Made by a program: the position numbers and the translations under genes. From Epichloe hybrida (lineage: Eukaryota > Ascomycota > Sordariomycetes > Hypocreales > Clavicipitaceae), in assembly GCA_019022495.1 (NCBI GenBank), contig JAFEKR010000004.1:3224001-3288000 (forward strand): 64,000 nucleotides of DNA. Direction: 5' to 3'. Shown here piece after piece: positions 24,563 through 35,664 of the stretch. Each line of letters opens with the position of its first letter. Within the stretch, counting starts at the first letter, position 1. The notes under the pieces are model-generated. The model was not told the origin of the DNA. It searched no databases and was given only the letters and a program-made list of their open reading frames with translations.

Positions 24563-26999
24563 AGTCTTGCTAGGAACTCCTGCTAAAAGGGGTCTTCTTT
24601 ACTTAGACTGTAATAAGCTGCTTGCCTTATTAGGAATTAAACCATTCTTTTGCTATTAATCTAGGTTCTATAAGTAAAGAAGCTTGTAGGTACTAGCCCA
24701 TCTGTATCATTAGGGCTATCATTAAATCTAATGCTCTTTATATACTAAGCGATTTTATTATTAATAGGGGCTAGAGACTCGTAGTCTCCTTTGTACTATA
24801 TAAGGAACAAATAATACGAGTTATTAGTTAGATCCGTAAGGTAGTGGTTCTTAAAGCGTTAAAACGCCTTCTTATAGTCCTCTTTAGGGTGCTTAGATAA
24901 CTAGTATCCTTCCTTACTATATATATAGCACTTCTTTATGCGGGGAGTACCTTCTCTTCCTTATAGTTTTAAGAGGTATTAGGTCTCTTTTCTAGTCCTA
25001 TTATATCTTTAGTTAGTCTAGAATTACTCTAGGGTTATAGCTTTAGTTAGGAACTATTAATAGTTCTTCTTCTCTTCCTTAATAAGACAAAGGGTTATTC
25101 TAATCTATTTATAGAACTCTTGTAGTCTATCTAGCGGATTTATAATCACTCCTCTACACTCTAGAATACTATAATAAGCTCTAATAAGTTAATTCCAGAG
25201 TGCCCTTTTAGTTTAGCTTACTTTAGGCACTACTTATTATAAGATAGCTAGTCTTTCTATAAGTTTATTAAAGTATTTAATTATTAACTTACTTAGGTTA
25301 TTATTTACTATTCCTTATAGGGAAGTGTTATTCCACTCTAGCAAATATCATTACTATATATCCTTAGTTTTAAATTATTCTCTTATATAGCTAATAAGCA
25401 TAAGGAGATCTTATAGTTATCTAGGTTTAGAGAGGTAGTCTATATAGTATTATAGTGCTTTACCTTTAAGTATAATCTTAAAAGCATAACTAGCTTATTT
25501 AGGCTAGATATTAAGCAACTCATACTTTCTATAGAATATTTAAAGCTTTAATTTAAGGATATTATAGTTATTAGCACTATAAAGTTATTCTTTAGGGTAT
25601 ACCTTAGATAGGTTAATAATTTACTTTAGCAAAGGTCTCTAGGTCTATAGGGGTCCTCTAGGTGTTTCCCTTTATATTTATAAAAGGGGTAGTAAGGTCT
25701 TTAGGAAGTAAGAGGATAGCTTTATAAGTAATACCCTTAGGGCTTATTATTCCCTCTAATTCTCCTTTTCCTTATATTAGGAAGGAGGAATTATAGCTCT
25801 TTAAGCTATACTAATAGGGGCACTACTAGCCCTAGATAGCATAGGTTACCTCTATTAGTAACTCTCTTACTTAGGGGTATTATTAGTAGTATTACTAGGG
25901 TAATACTACTAACTTACCTCTGGTGAAGGTATAGGTAGGGGAGTCACCTATAGATGCTTATAAATAGCATCCTTAGGCGGTCTTAACTCTAGGTTAATTA
26001 ACCTTCCTAGGGGAGATTAACTAAGCCTTCCTAGAGGGGATTAGTTTAGTCTTCCTAGGGGAGTCTAGCTTATTAATCCTTTTAATAGTAATTATACTAA
26101 TAAATAGGGTAATAGGGTAAGTTACCTAGTTCTAACATTACTATTATCTAGTAAATTACAGAAGAACTCTTTATTCTGTAAGTTCTTTTAGAAGCCTATA
26201 TACTTCTTCCTAGCCTCTTTAATTTCTTTAAGAGTCTAAAATCTAAATTCTTCTTAGTTTACTACTTCTTTAAGGTTATTTACTATCTTAGTGCCTCTTC
26301 TAATAGTTATGTACACTTTATTATAAAGAAAATAGTCTTAAAGTCTATTCTGTGAAAGGTCTTTTCTTTTTATAAACTTATCCCTTAACTATTTGTAAAA
26401 GTTATTACTAAATTCGGAGAATAGTGTTCTTCTAAATAACCCTTGCTCCTTATATTATTTAGTCTTTATAAGGATATAAAGACTTATTTCCTTAGGTATT
26501 ATTATCTCTTTATGTTTAGAACTTCCTATTTATTAGAGTAGTTTTTCTATAATATGTTGTTTAAGCCTTACAGAGATATAAGGGTATAGGTTAGTATAGA
26601 TAGGGGTTTTTCCTTTATTAAGGTATTTATTATTATCTCCTGTTTTAACACCTTCTATAGTATTATTATAGCTATTAGTCTTACTAGGAACTCTAAATTA
26701 ACTAGAGGTCCTAGACGGTCTAGCTGCATTTGATATTCTAATTAATTAAGGGAGGCAGATCTTGTAATATAAGGAAAAATTATAACTGTGATTATGTAAC
26801 GTGTTTCGGATGTAAAGGATTGCAAGGTAAGGCAGTTAACTTTAAATGCGTGATAGAACATATAATAAAGAAAGACAAGGGGATAGCTTAGCTACTAGCG
26901 TTAAACCTTTCTTTATTATTTCGGAGTCTATATAGATATAGATATTAATACTAAAGTAAGAAGAGAGCTATATTATACCCTTCTATTAGTATAACTTAT
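24563..26999 (-). pseudogene. B2 gag, second copy of the duplicated segment and amino-terminal part
   Basis: After the H1 TSD, 18 bp complete duplication copy 1. Copy 2 then runs 24579-26693 and repeats 14649 onwards: 3' gag with the zinc-knuckle region at about 24890-24940, then upstream gag on the minus strand. Beyond 26693 the sequence continues uniquely towards the 5' leader and LTR of B2. The first ~286 bp of copy 2 are identical to copy 1; after that the copies differ by RIP-type transitions. The short plus frame 24468-24659 crosses the H1 LTR/B2 junction and is spurious. Confidence 0.85.
24579..26693. repeat. Second copy of a 2.1 kb internal tandem duplication in B2
   Basis: Matches 14649-16746 plus 24563-24580. 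The junction reads GGAACTCCTGCTAAAAGG, fusing a gag-start-side sequence (GGAACTC) to a protease-side sequence (CCTGCTAAAAGG). Identity is complete to base 14934/24864, then falls abruptly. Confidence 0.9.
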
Positions 27000-27126
27000 T
27001 ATTAAACGTGGTCCTCCTATTTTATAGGGTAAGTTGTTGTTAGATAAGCTACCTTTTCTAATTAACCTTGCTAATCTACGGTGTTCAAAGACTACGTGGT
27101 TATCTGTGAAGGTAACTACTAATTAG

Positions 27127-27439
27127 TGTTAGATTCACAGGGTATTAAATTTAATGTAATATAGTCATGAGCCCGAAGAATAGTATCGTTATTAATTATC
27201 TATTCTAGGCTACGTTATCTGTTGTCATGATTGATTGAGTTTTGTTATAGGAAAAGAGAGGTAAAAAAGCTAGAAGTTATAATATATGAAGGGAAAAGGG
27301 GTTACGCGTTTGTGTCCTCACATTTCCTAGCTAATTAACATGCTAGGTTGTAAGTTACGTGTGGGGTCCGCGCGCGGCCTAAGCTTCTGCCAGGTAATTG
27401 CGGCTATGACGCGCGATTAATATCACCTTTGTTCCAACA
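27127..27439 (-). repeat. B2 5' LTR (right in the window)
   Basis: The inner start is mutated (TGTTAGATTCACAGGG and TATTAAATTTAATG); the outer end is intact (GACGCGCGATTAATATCACC and GTTCCAACA). It is followed by the TSD CTTAC. Confidence 0.93.
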
Positions 27440-27692
27440 CTTACTTTTATTTTATATATTATAATTACTTTTATTATAATATTTAAAAATATAAAAAAGA
27501 AAGTTATTTTATTTTATTAATATTTTAAAAAACCTTAAAATACTAAATAATTAAAAAGTCTAGCTTTTCTTATAGTAATTTACTTATTTATACTTATACT
27601 TATATTTTATTAATTTATTACTTATTTATTTTTAATTAAACTTTAACACTAATAATATTTTAAGTTACATAAAGAATATAAGATATATATAT

Positions 27693-27736
27693 ATAAGCTA
27701 TTATAAGCTATTATAAGCTATTATAAGCTATTATAA
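27693..27736. repeat. Decamer TTATAAGCTA tandem repeat
   Basis: A little over four head-to-tail copies of TTATAAGCTA within the right part of hAT1. No function is apparent. Confidence 0.85.
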
Positions 27737-27771
27737 AGATATTATAAGCTAAGATAAATATTTTTACTAAT

Positions 27772-27940
27772 ACTACAAATGTAGTATTTGTAGTTAGTGT
27801 AGTTTATGAAAATAAATTTGTAGTGTAGTGTAGTGTAGTTTTTTTCCCCTTGTAGTTAGTGTAATTTGTAGTGTAGTGTAGTTTGTAGTGTAATAACTAC
27901 ACTACACTACAAAAACTACACTACAATACACATTGTAGTG
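27772..27940. repeat. Subterminal TGTAGTG repeats, hAT1 right end
   Basis: Arrays of TGTAGTGTAGTGTAGTTT are followed by inverted ACTACACTACAAAAACTACA next to the terminal CAATGCTCTG. They mirror the left end and support the two termini belonging to one element. Confidence 0.9.
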
Positions 27941-28049
27941 CAATGCTCTGGCTATAACTAAGAACCTTAGCCTTTACTTTATTTATATCTCTCTTACTAT
28001 AGTTATGATAAGTTAAACTCTTAAACCCTTTAGGAAAATAAACTATTAG

Positions 28050-31000
28050 CTAGATTTAAATATAAAGGAGCTATAGGATATTTACTTAGAATATACTTAT
28101 ATTACTTAGTAAGGAAGCCCTAAACCTATAGTACTTAAGTAGTAACCTAAATACTTTAACTATAAAATATAATAAGGTATAGTAAATACTACCTAACTAA
28201 TATAGTAACCTTAGATCTAGAAATAATAATAATCTAGATTAGCTATAGAGGTAATATAAGGTTATATAAGCCTAGCTATATAATACTTATATAAGATAAG
28301 AGATCTTAGAAATAAAAGTATAGCTTAAAGAAATAGAAGTAAACCTATAATTAGCTAGATGAGGTAAAAGACTTATAATTACCTCTTAAATAAATATACT
28401 AATAAATCTTATATTCCTAGGTTTCTTACCTAATACTAAGTTTATAATAAGTATATACTTATAAAGCTTTATTAAAATATAGTATAAGATACTTATATAT
28501 AAAGAAAATACTTATAAGAATTTATAGGTATACTTCTAAGATTTAAATATACTATTCTAGTTAAACCTCAAAACCTTCTAGGATAATAGAATAAAGGTAA
28601 TATATACTAGTAGTTACCTAGCTAATAATATAAAGTAATAATATAAAGTAATAATAAATATATTATATAATAGTAAATAGGATAGTTAACTATATATCCT
28701 ATACCTAAAATAGATTTATATCTTAGCTAAACACTAGTATAATAAATAAAAATATAAGGTGCTTAAAAGCTACTAGGATACTACTAAACCTTAGGTAAAA
28801 GTATAATTAATCTTTCTAATCTTTCCTAAGACTTTAAATAAAGGTAAAAGCTAAATTACCTAACTAAATCCCCTTATATTTAAGGATAGTAATATTTTTA
28901 AATAGCTTAAATAATACTATAAGGTAGTATATAGTTAGCTAGGAGTTCCTTATATCTTAGAGCTATTTATAAGGCTAAGGTAAAAAAGCTAAAGTTATAA
29001 TAATATTTATAATAAAAAGTTATAATAAAAGCTATAATAAAGAGAGTAAAAATAATAAGAGATAATACTCTAGCTTCCCTATAGATAACTTATAGTAAGG
29101 TTCCTAGTAATAAGGCATAGGCTAGAGGCTATTTAAATACTATAAATATAGTAGCCCTAGATATAGTATAAATAGATATAAAGTAGTAAATTACTTAATT
29201 TATAAAAGTAATAAGTATACTACTAAGAAGTATAAAGATAGTAGTAATAAATCTTTAAACCTAAATAAAATTCTAATTAGTTTAGTATAAGCCAAGAATA
29301 ATAGTCTTACTATAAAGAAACCTATAGATAAGAGAATAAGAATATAAGTATCCCTATAGTAAAATAACTACTAGTTAGTAATACTAGTGTTATTTAATAT
29401 AGGTATAGAGTATTTAATAATTTACCTTAAATTATTATTAAAATAAGATTAAAAGAATATAAAGAAAGTAAAGGTAATACTAGAAAGTATAAGTAAGAAT
29501 AAAATTCTATACTAAGGAATCTTATATAAACTAGTTAAGGTAAAGGATAGTATAGGCTATATAAGGGTTTACTAAGTTAGCTACTATATTACTAATACTA
29601 AAGAAAATATACTCCTAGGAATTAACTAAACCCTAGAGTATAAACCTATAGTAATAAATTAAAAGTAAGGTTTTTAAAGGTTTTTAATAACTAAAGAACA
29701 TATTATATTTACTTTAGGTGAGTAATAACTATATAAGGTAATAAAGTAGTTCTTTATTATACTATTACTAGTATTACTAAAAGTTAGAGTAATTAAGCCT
29801 AGAATAAAAGAGAGAAATACTAATAAAGTTTTACTAGTAAGAGATATAGTAAGTAATAACCTAACTTATAATATAGTTATAGTAATAGTAATAAGTAATA
29901 TCTAGCCCTTAAAGAAAAAGAAACTAAGAAATATAATAGCACTTTAGGTAGTGTTTTATAAGAAACTAGTAATATTTACACTAGAAATAGATAGTAATAT
30001 ACCTTAATAGCAAATCCTAGAGAAGTATATAGAATTTATAAATGTGTTTTTAAAAGATTTAGCTAGTAAGCTCCTAGAACTTAAGGGTTATACTTATATA
30101 ATTAAATTAAAAGAGAGAAAATAGTTACTATAAGGACTTATATATAACCTAGTAAAAAAAGAGCTAGAGGTGCTTAGGGAGTACCTTATAAGTATATAGG
30201 AGAAAGAATAAATTAAAAGATTAATAAGCCTAGCTAAAGCCCTGATTTTATTTATCCTAAAAAAGTTAGGGAAATTAAGGCTTTATATAAATTATAAGGG
30301 TCTTAATAGGATTACTATTAAAAATAAGGCCCCCTTACTATTAATCTCCGAAATTCTTAATTAACTAGTAAGTATAAAGGTTTTTATATTATTAAATCTC
30401 TAAGAGGTATATTACTAGCTATATATCTATAAGGGTAATAAGTAAAAGATAGCGTTTTATTACTACTATAGGTACTTTAAGTACCTTATAATACTATTTA
30501 AATTAGTAAATATAATAGCTACTTTTTAGGAATATATTAATAATACTCTTAAGGGACTTATAAATAAATTTTATATTATTTACCTTAATAATAACCTAAT
30601 ATATAGTAGTAACCCTATAAGATATATAGAGTATGTTAAAAAGGTACTAGAGTAACTTTAGGATATAGATCTTTATATTAACCTTAAGAAATACTAATTT
30701 TTAGTATTATAAGTGAAATTCCTAGGGTTTATTATATCTAAAAAAGGTATTAAGATAGAACTATTAAGGGTTAAAGCTATTATAACCTAGATAATACCCT
30801 ATAGTGTGTTTAATATTTAGTTATTCCTTAGGTTTATAGGGTTTTACTAATGCTTTATAAAATAGTATAGTAAGGTAATAGTCTTACTAATAAACTACCT
30901 AAAGGGTATTTAACTAGTAAAGTTTAAGCTAGAGCCTAGTAAACTTATAGTATTTAGAGAACTCTAAAAGAAGTTCTAGGAGGTACTAATCTTAGTACAC

Positions 31001-31735
31001 TTTAACTTACTTTATTTACTAAGAGTAAAGATAAACATATCTAGTTATATAATTAAAGCTATACTTATAATATTAGTGCTAGGTAACTAGCACCTAGTAG
31101 TGTATTTTTTAAGGAAGTTAACTAATATTAAACTTTACTACTTAACCCTAGATACTAAGTTATTAGTAATCTAAGAGGTGTTTTAAGCCTAGAGATATTA
31201 CCTTATATATTTAACTTATTAGATTATAATTATTATAGACTATTTAAACTATAAGTACCTAGCTATAAAGCTAAAGCTAACTAGTAAGTAAGTAATAGCG
31301 TTAGATAAGCTCTATTTATTTAATTTTAGGATTAAATATTATATAGGTAAGTTAAATCCTACTAATACCCTATTAAGAAGAGCAAATTATATTAGTAAGG
31401 AGCATAAGGTAAAGGCTATATTCTTATAGCTACTTAACTTCTTAGATAAGTTTTTAAATACTAAGTAGTAAGAGCGCTATATATATAATAGTATAGTTAT
31501 AGGCCCTAAGGTTATATTACCTATTATAGTTAATAGTTTATTATAAGAGTACTATAAGGGCTATTTAAGCCTCTAGGGTTTTAAGAAGATATAACTTTAT
31601 TATATTATTAAGAAACCTAATAGTCCTATAAAGCCTATAAGTAGTACGCTAACTAAGTTTAATTATTATAAGTAGTAAGGTTATACCTTATCTATATTTT
31701 CTAATATTTCTATAAGTCTAGTAAGCCTATAAGTT
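28050..31735 (+). pseudogene. H2 gag-pol fragment (gag to RNase H), RIP-inactivated
   Basis: Collinear with H1 17050 to about 20725. The zinc-knuckle equivalent at about 29139 reads YYKYSSPRYSINRY, so every cysteine has been lost. Protease is at about 29390-29700, RT at about 30240-30690, and RNase H at about 31020-31260. RIP is heavier than in H1. The copy ends abruptly at about 31735 before the integrase. LTR sequence ending at 28010 and AGTTAAACTC directly after it keep the same LTR/primer-site arrangement as H1. Confidence 0.88.
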
Positions 31736-31740
31736 TTAGG

Positions 31741-31756
31741 CTAACCCTAACCCTAA
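31741..31756. repeat. Interstitial telomere-like repeat at a rearrangement junction
   Basis: CTAACCCTAACCCTAA, about two and a half copies of the complement of TTAGGG (the usual telomere repeat of filamentous ascomycetes), sits exactly where truncated H2 meets the resumed D1. Neither H1 nor D2 has it at the equivalent place. Confidence 0.8.
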
Positions 31757-32970
31757 GTATTAATCTAATATTCGCGGATAGCGTCCTAGATATCTTAAGC
31801 TTTCTGCTTCTTTAGGTTAAGAAATTAGGCTACTTAGAATAAGGTTACTAAATTAATAATATAAAGCACTAGTTAGCTATTAATTTACATAATATTAATA
31901 ATAATCTTATAGTTAAATTCGCGGTTATCCTTAATTATGAATTTGAATTAAGTAGGGGCCTTACTATATATCTAGTAATAGTAGCAGACTTTAGTTAATT
32001 TCTTAATTACCTAGCGTTTAACTTTATAACTAGCTTAGTAAAGGATCTTTATAAGCTATTAAACTAAAGAATAACTAAGCTAATAATATAATTAATGGAT
32101 ATCCCCTTTTAAAAGGTAAAAGGTAACTATTTCTTTTGCCTCTAGTAACTACTAAAGATAACCCTATTATTATATAATAGGTATAGTCTTATTACCTTAG
32201 ATAAGTATGTTAGTAAGGTTATTAATCTTAACTTATATCTTATCTATATTAGTAATTAAGAAAAGGAAAGGGGTAGCTATATTAAGAATATAGAATTTAA
32301 GCTCTCTAAGTTTTATAAGCATATATAGGATTTCTCTTATAACTACTAATCCAGCGCTAAATATAATAATTTAAGGTTTATAAGGAATTACCTTTAATAA
32401 AGGCATTAATCTTAATAAAGCCTTTACCTATACCTCTCCTATACTTAACTTCCCTATAGCGCTAGTATTAGGTATAATTTCTCTAAAGATCTCTTTAGAA
32501 TAGCATTCTTTAGAGATATAATAGATTAAGCCTTTATTATACTCTTATAGCTTATAGAGCTCTTACCTAAGGAATATATATTAAAACGCTTGATTATTTA
32601 GGGTTATAAGGATATTAATATTAGTAGCATTATAGTTAGTCTATAGTCCTAAATAGAAGAATTATATAATGCTTAGACATACTATTAATAGGAGCTTCTC
32701 TATATTATTATTATTATCTTTAGCCTTTGTGTAAGCTATAAGATATAATTCCTAATTCTAGCTTAAGCTATTATTAGGCTTGTTATTATCCTACCCTTTA
32801 TAGGAGGCAAGAAATACCTAGAATCTCTTATTTAAAGGGGGTGTATAATATATTTTACTAGCTTACTAGTAGTCTTTCTTCTTTTAACACTCTTTAGTAA
32901 AGTAATTTAAGGACTAGTAGTTACTTTTACTATATATAAAGTAGCGCTTAGTGCTTAGCCTAGGGCTTTA
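31757..32970 (-). pseudogene. D1: Ty1/copia polyprotein, integrase start, protease and gag part
   Basis: Aligns with D2 from about 48018 to 49230 on the minus strand: the amino-terminal integrase region, the protease and the distal gag. Compared with D2 it is somewhat more heavily mutated. It ends at 32978 (TTATAAT) where the second hAT-like element begins. D1 does not resume inside the window. Confidence 0.85.
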
Positions 32971-32988
32971 CTTATAATCAGAGCATTG

Positions 32989-33117
32989 TTGTATTGTATT
33001 GTATTGTATTTTTTGGCCCTTTGATGTATTGTATTGTATTGTATTGCCCTATGTATTGTATTGTGTATTGTATTGTATTAAAAATACAATACAACATAAT
33101 ACAATATATATAATACA
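32989..33117. repeat. Subterminal GTATT microsatellite hairpin, hAT2
   Basis: Tracts of TGTATTGTATTG are followed by ATACAATACAACATAATAC in inverted orientation, forming a long imperfect hairpin; a second tract of ACAATACAAT lies at about 33417-33465. Confidence 0.9.
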
Positions 33118-34130
33118 ATGCATTGTTAGGGAAAATTAAAAGTGGGGTCTTATATAAATTTATTATATAGTAGTTTTTTTAAGTAATCTAATTATAGTAA
33201 CCTTATTTTTATATATAATTTAGTTATTTATTTGAAAATCTATAAAGTTTTAGCTTATTTAGAAAAGTAAGCTTATTTTAAATATATAATATCTTAGTAA
33301 TATTCTTTTATATCTAATTTAAAGAATGCTTTTTTCTTAATATATTAAGGGTCTTCCTATGCTTACATCTATTTTCTATAATTTATTATAATTATTTATT
33401 ATATAAAAATACATTATAATACAATACAATACAATGCATTACAATACAATACAATACAATACAATATATTATTAAAAAGGTAAGGTAGTATATATACGTA
33501 TTATATAGTAGATTTCTTATATAATCTAAATAAGATATCCTTTAATTTTTATACTATTTAGGTATTTAGTTATAGAATTATAAAGTTTTAGCTAATTTAG
33601 ACTATTAAGCTATATATATATAGGGTAGCTATAAATAGTATTATCTAGGCTTAACTAATAGTAATATTTATTCTCTATATTTTAAAGGTTAATCTATCTT
33701 TCTAGCTATTTTTTAAGATTTACTATGTATTTTAATATAGTTTTTTTGCTTTAAATATAATATTTACCCTAAAGAAATAATTTATAATTCTAAATAAATA
33801 AGATTAAAACTCTAATAAAAATATACTTATATATATAAGGAATTTATTATAAAGAGAAAATTAATCCTTATTTAATACATACTTCTTTTACTATTAAACT
33901 ATTTTATTATAATTATAATAAATTATATTAGCTTTTAACCTTCTTTAAACTAAAAGAGAAGGAAAAAACCTAGGAAAAGTTTATAAAGAAAGGTTAAAAT
34001 ATTATATAAAGAATAATTATAATATATATACTATTTTTTTAATATTAAGTAAATAAATAAATAAGCTTTAAAAGTAAGTTTAATTATTTATACTACTTTT
34101 AGCTTACTTACTTAGTTATAAAGTGTTTTT

Positions 34131-34462
34131 AAAAGTGGATCTAAAAGTGGGTCCTATTAGTTATACTATAAACCTAGTATTATCTCTTTACTTAGTTATA
34201 TAATTCTAGCTTAAAAAAACATATATACAAAAGTGGGTCTAAAAGTGGGCCTCATTAGTTACACTATAAACCTAGTATTATCTCTTTACTTAGTTATATA
34301 ATTCTAGCTTAAAAAACATATATACAAAAGTGGGTCTAAAATAGGCCTCATTAGTTACACTATAAACCTAGTATTATCTCTTTACTTAGTTATATAATTC
34401 TAGCTAAAAAGAAATATATATAAAAAAGTAAGTCTAAAAGTAAGTCCTATTAGTTATACTAT
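34131..34462. repeat. 97-98-bp satellite, about 3.3 units, in hAT2
   Basis: Units start AAAAGTGGGTCTAAAAGTGG at 34131, 34229, 34326 and 34424 (the last mutated). Each contains one or two copies of AAAAGTGGG, the motif also found near the ends of both hAT-like elements. Confidence 0.92.
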
Positions 34463-34799
34463 TGATTTTTAATTTTTTTTGGGGTCATTGGCTGTGGCCA
34501 ATGCATCTAATTTTCAAGGAACCAAAAAAATTACTAGCAATACCTAGCTAGTGCCACATATAACAACTAAATTCAATAATCACCGCAGTGTTAGGTAAAA
34601 CATAAAAGGAACAAGCTTTAAGCCACAAATTTGGGGGAGCATAAATTGACGTGATTCCCCCTTCCTCTGCGACCGTGTTTGTTCCATCTCTCTACATCTT
34701 TTCTATCTTATAACTTATCCTTCAAAGCTCTAAGGCAAACTTAAACCCTAAAAAAACATAACTTATCCTCACTTAACTCCACTCTAATTCGAATCCACA
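34463..34799. other. Unmutated, higher-complexity segment of unknown origin
   Basis: The composition changes sharply from satellite to mixed sequence with many CpA sites, so it escaped RIP. It contains the hairpin ATTGGCTGTGGCCAAT (about 34479-34494) and GCAGTGTTAGGTAAAAC, similar to a motif near hAT ends. No gene recognised. It may be the 5' flank of the Mutator-like element that follows. Confidence 0.4.
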
Positions 34800-35357
34800 G
34801 GTAGGTCAAGGGCTACTTATTAACCAATTAACAACTAACTAATTAGAAAAATAGTATAGCTAAGGGTAACTATAAGCCAGGGGCTATAACCACTAGGCTA
34901 TAAAACCTAATAGCTATCTAAAAATCCGAGGAAATTCTAGATAAAAAGGAAATTCAAAAAACCAAAGAAAATATTAAGGAATTTAGGAAAAGTAAGAAGA
35001 AGAAGGGAAATAAAAAGCTAGAGAAGAAGGCTAGATATTTGGAAAAGGTGTTGAAAAATAGAGATCTATAATTTAAGCAGTTTTACCTCGTGCCCGGGAG
35101 GGAACATTATTACTATTATAAATTAAAAATTAATTATAAACATTATATTTAGCTTTATTAAAACCAAAAAAAGAAAGGTTATTATTAGATACTAGCCTTA
35201 CTAAAAGCAATTCGCTATAATATCTAAATATAAGCCCCTAAGGTTATTATAATAGACTTTAAAAAGGCACTAAAAAACGCCCTTAAGGTTATTTAGCCTA
35301 AGATATAGTAGTAGCTTTATATGTAGTATATTTAAGTAAATATAAAGAATAACTTCT
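34800..35357 (+). pseudogene. Mutator-like (MULE) transposase fragment
   Basis: At about 35225-35350, reading through TAA/TAG stops, the frame resembles the conserved MULE transposase core: APKVIIIDFKKALKNAL, then P and an LYM-Y-I-VNIKNN tail that corresponds to the usual LC-x-WH-x-N region. D in the IDF segment is the expected catalytic aspartate. Upstream sequence, with lysine/glutamate-rich coding, may be the amino-terminal part. It is interrupted at 35357 by B3 (TSD CTTCT), and the remainder should lie after 61977. Weakly to moderately RIP-mutated. I base the family call on one motif, so alternatives remain. Confidence 0.55.
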
Positions 35358-35664
35358 TGTTGGAACAAAGGTAATATTAATCGCGCGTCGCAGCCGTAAT
35401 TACCTAGCAAAAGCTTAGGCCACGCGCACGCCCTACACGTAACCTATAACCTAGCGCGTTAATTAGCTAGGAAATATAGGGATATAAATACGTAACCCCT
35501 TTTCCCTTTATATATTATAACTTCTAGCTTTTAACCTCTCTTTTTCTTATAACTTAATTAATTATACTAATAAATAATATAGCCTAGAATAAATAATTAA
35601 TGATAATACTATTCTTTAGGCTTATAACTATAATATATTAAATTTAATACCTTATAAATCTAAT
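35358..35664 (+). repeat. B3 5' LTR
   Basis: The outer part is intact (TCGCGCGTCGCAGCC) and the inner part heavily mutated (ACCTTATAAATCTAATA). About 307 bp. Confidence 0.93.

Larger units (their letters stand above)
10704..27439 (-). mobile_element. B2: Ty1/copia retrotransposon with an internal tandem duplication, split by H1
   Basis: Reverse-oriented B element with LTRs at 10704-11013 and 27127-27439 and an exact TSD, CTTAC (10699-10703 and 27440-27444). Removing H1 and its TSD leaves 8920 bp, about 2115 bp more than B1 or B3. The excess is a tandem duplication of the gag/protease region (14649-16746 plus 24563-24580, repeated at 24579-26693). Because both LTRs share one TSD, this is a single insertion carrying an internal duplication and not two separate elements. 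All coding is RIP-damaged. Confidence 0.93.
9454..27950. mobile_element. hAT-like non-autonomous DNA transposon (hAT1), split by B2
   Basis: Terminal inverted repeats CAGAGCATTG (9454-9463) and CAATGCTCTG (27941-27950) are flanked by an exact 8-bp TSD, GCTATAAC (9446-9453 and 27951-27958). An 8-bp TSD with a CAGAG-type terminus is the hAT superfamily signature. Without the nested B2 the element is about 1.76 kb. I see no transposase coding in it, so it is presumably moved by an enzyme encoded elsewhere. Inside each end lie dense TGTAGTG-type repeats in both orientations, and the interior holds a 101-bp satellite. Subterminal repeats are common transposase-binding regions in hAT elements; that role here is inference. 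Confidence 0.85.
9239..31735 (+). mobile_element. H2: 3'-truncated Ty3/gypsy chromovirus, interrupted by a hAT-like element
   Basis: Family H copy with its 5' LTR at 9239-9453 plus 27951-28010 (split by the hAT-like insertion) and internal sequence from 28011. It matches H1 collinearly until about 31735, which corresponds to about 20725 of H1, then stops abruptly in front of a telomere-like filler. The integrase, chromodomain and 3' LTR are missing. Because the right end is lost, no TSD can be confirmed; the five bases before the LTR are CTTAA. Confidence 0.85.
32979..34462. mobile_element. hAT2: second hAT-like element, left part only
   Basis: Starts with the same terminus, CAGAGCATTG (32979-32988), as hAT1, inserted in D1; the D2 copy shows the uninterrupted site at about 49230. 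Its subterminal array is built of the pentamer GTATT instead of TGTAGTG, but like hAT1 it is followed by a GTTAGG-containing segment and AAAAGTGGGGTC. No right terminus CAATGCTCTG is present in the window, so the element is either truncated at about 34462 or its other end lies beyond 64000. The interior has no recognisable coding. Confidence 0.65.

Noticed and set aside
24468..24659. 63-codon ORF
   Set aside because: Runs from the H1 3' LTR across the TSD into B2 gag; a product of the insertion junction.
31741..31756. Chromosome end
   Set aside because: Only two and a half repeat units with D1 sequence continuing on the far side, so it is interstitial.
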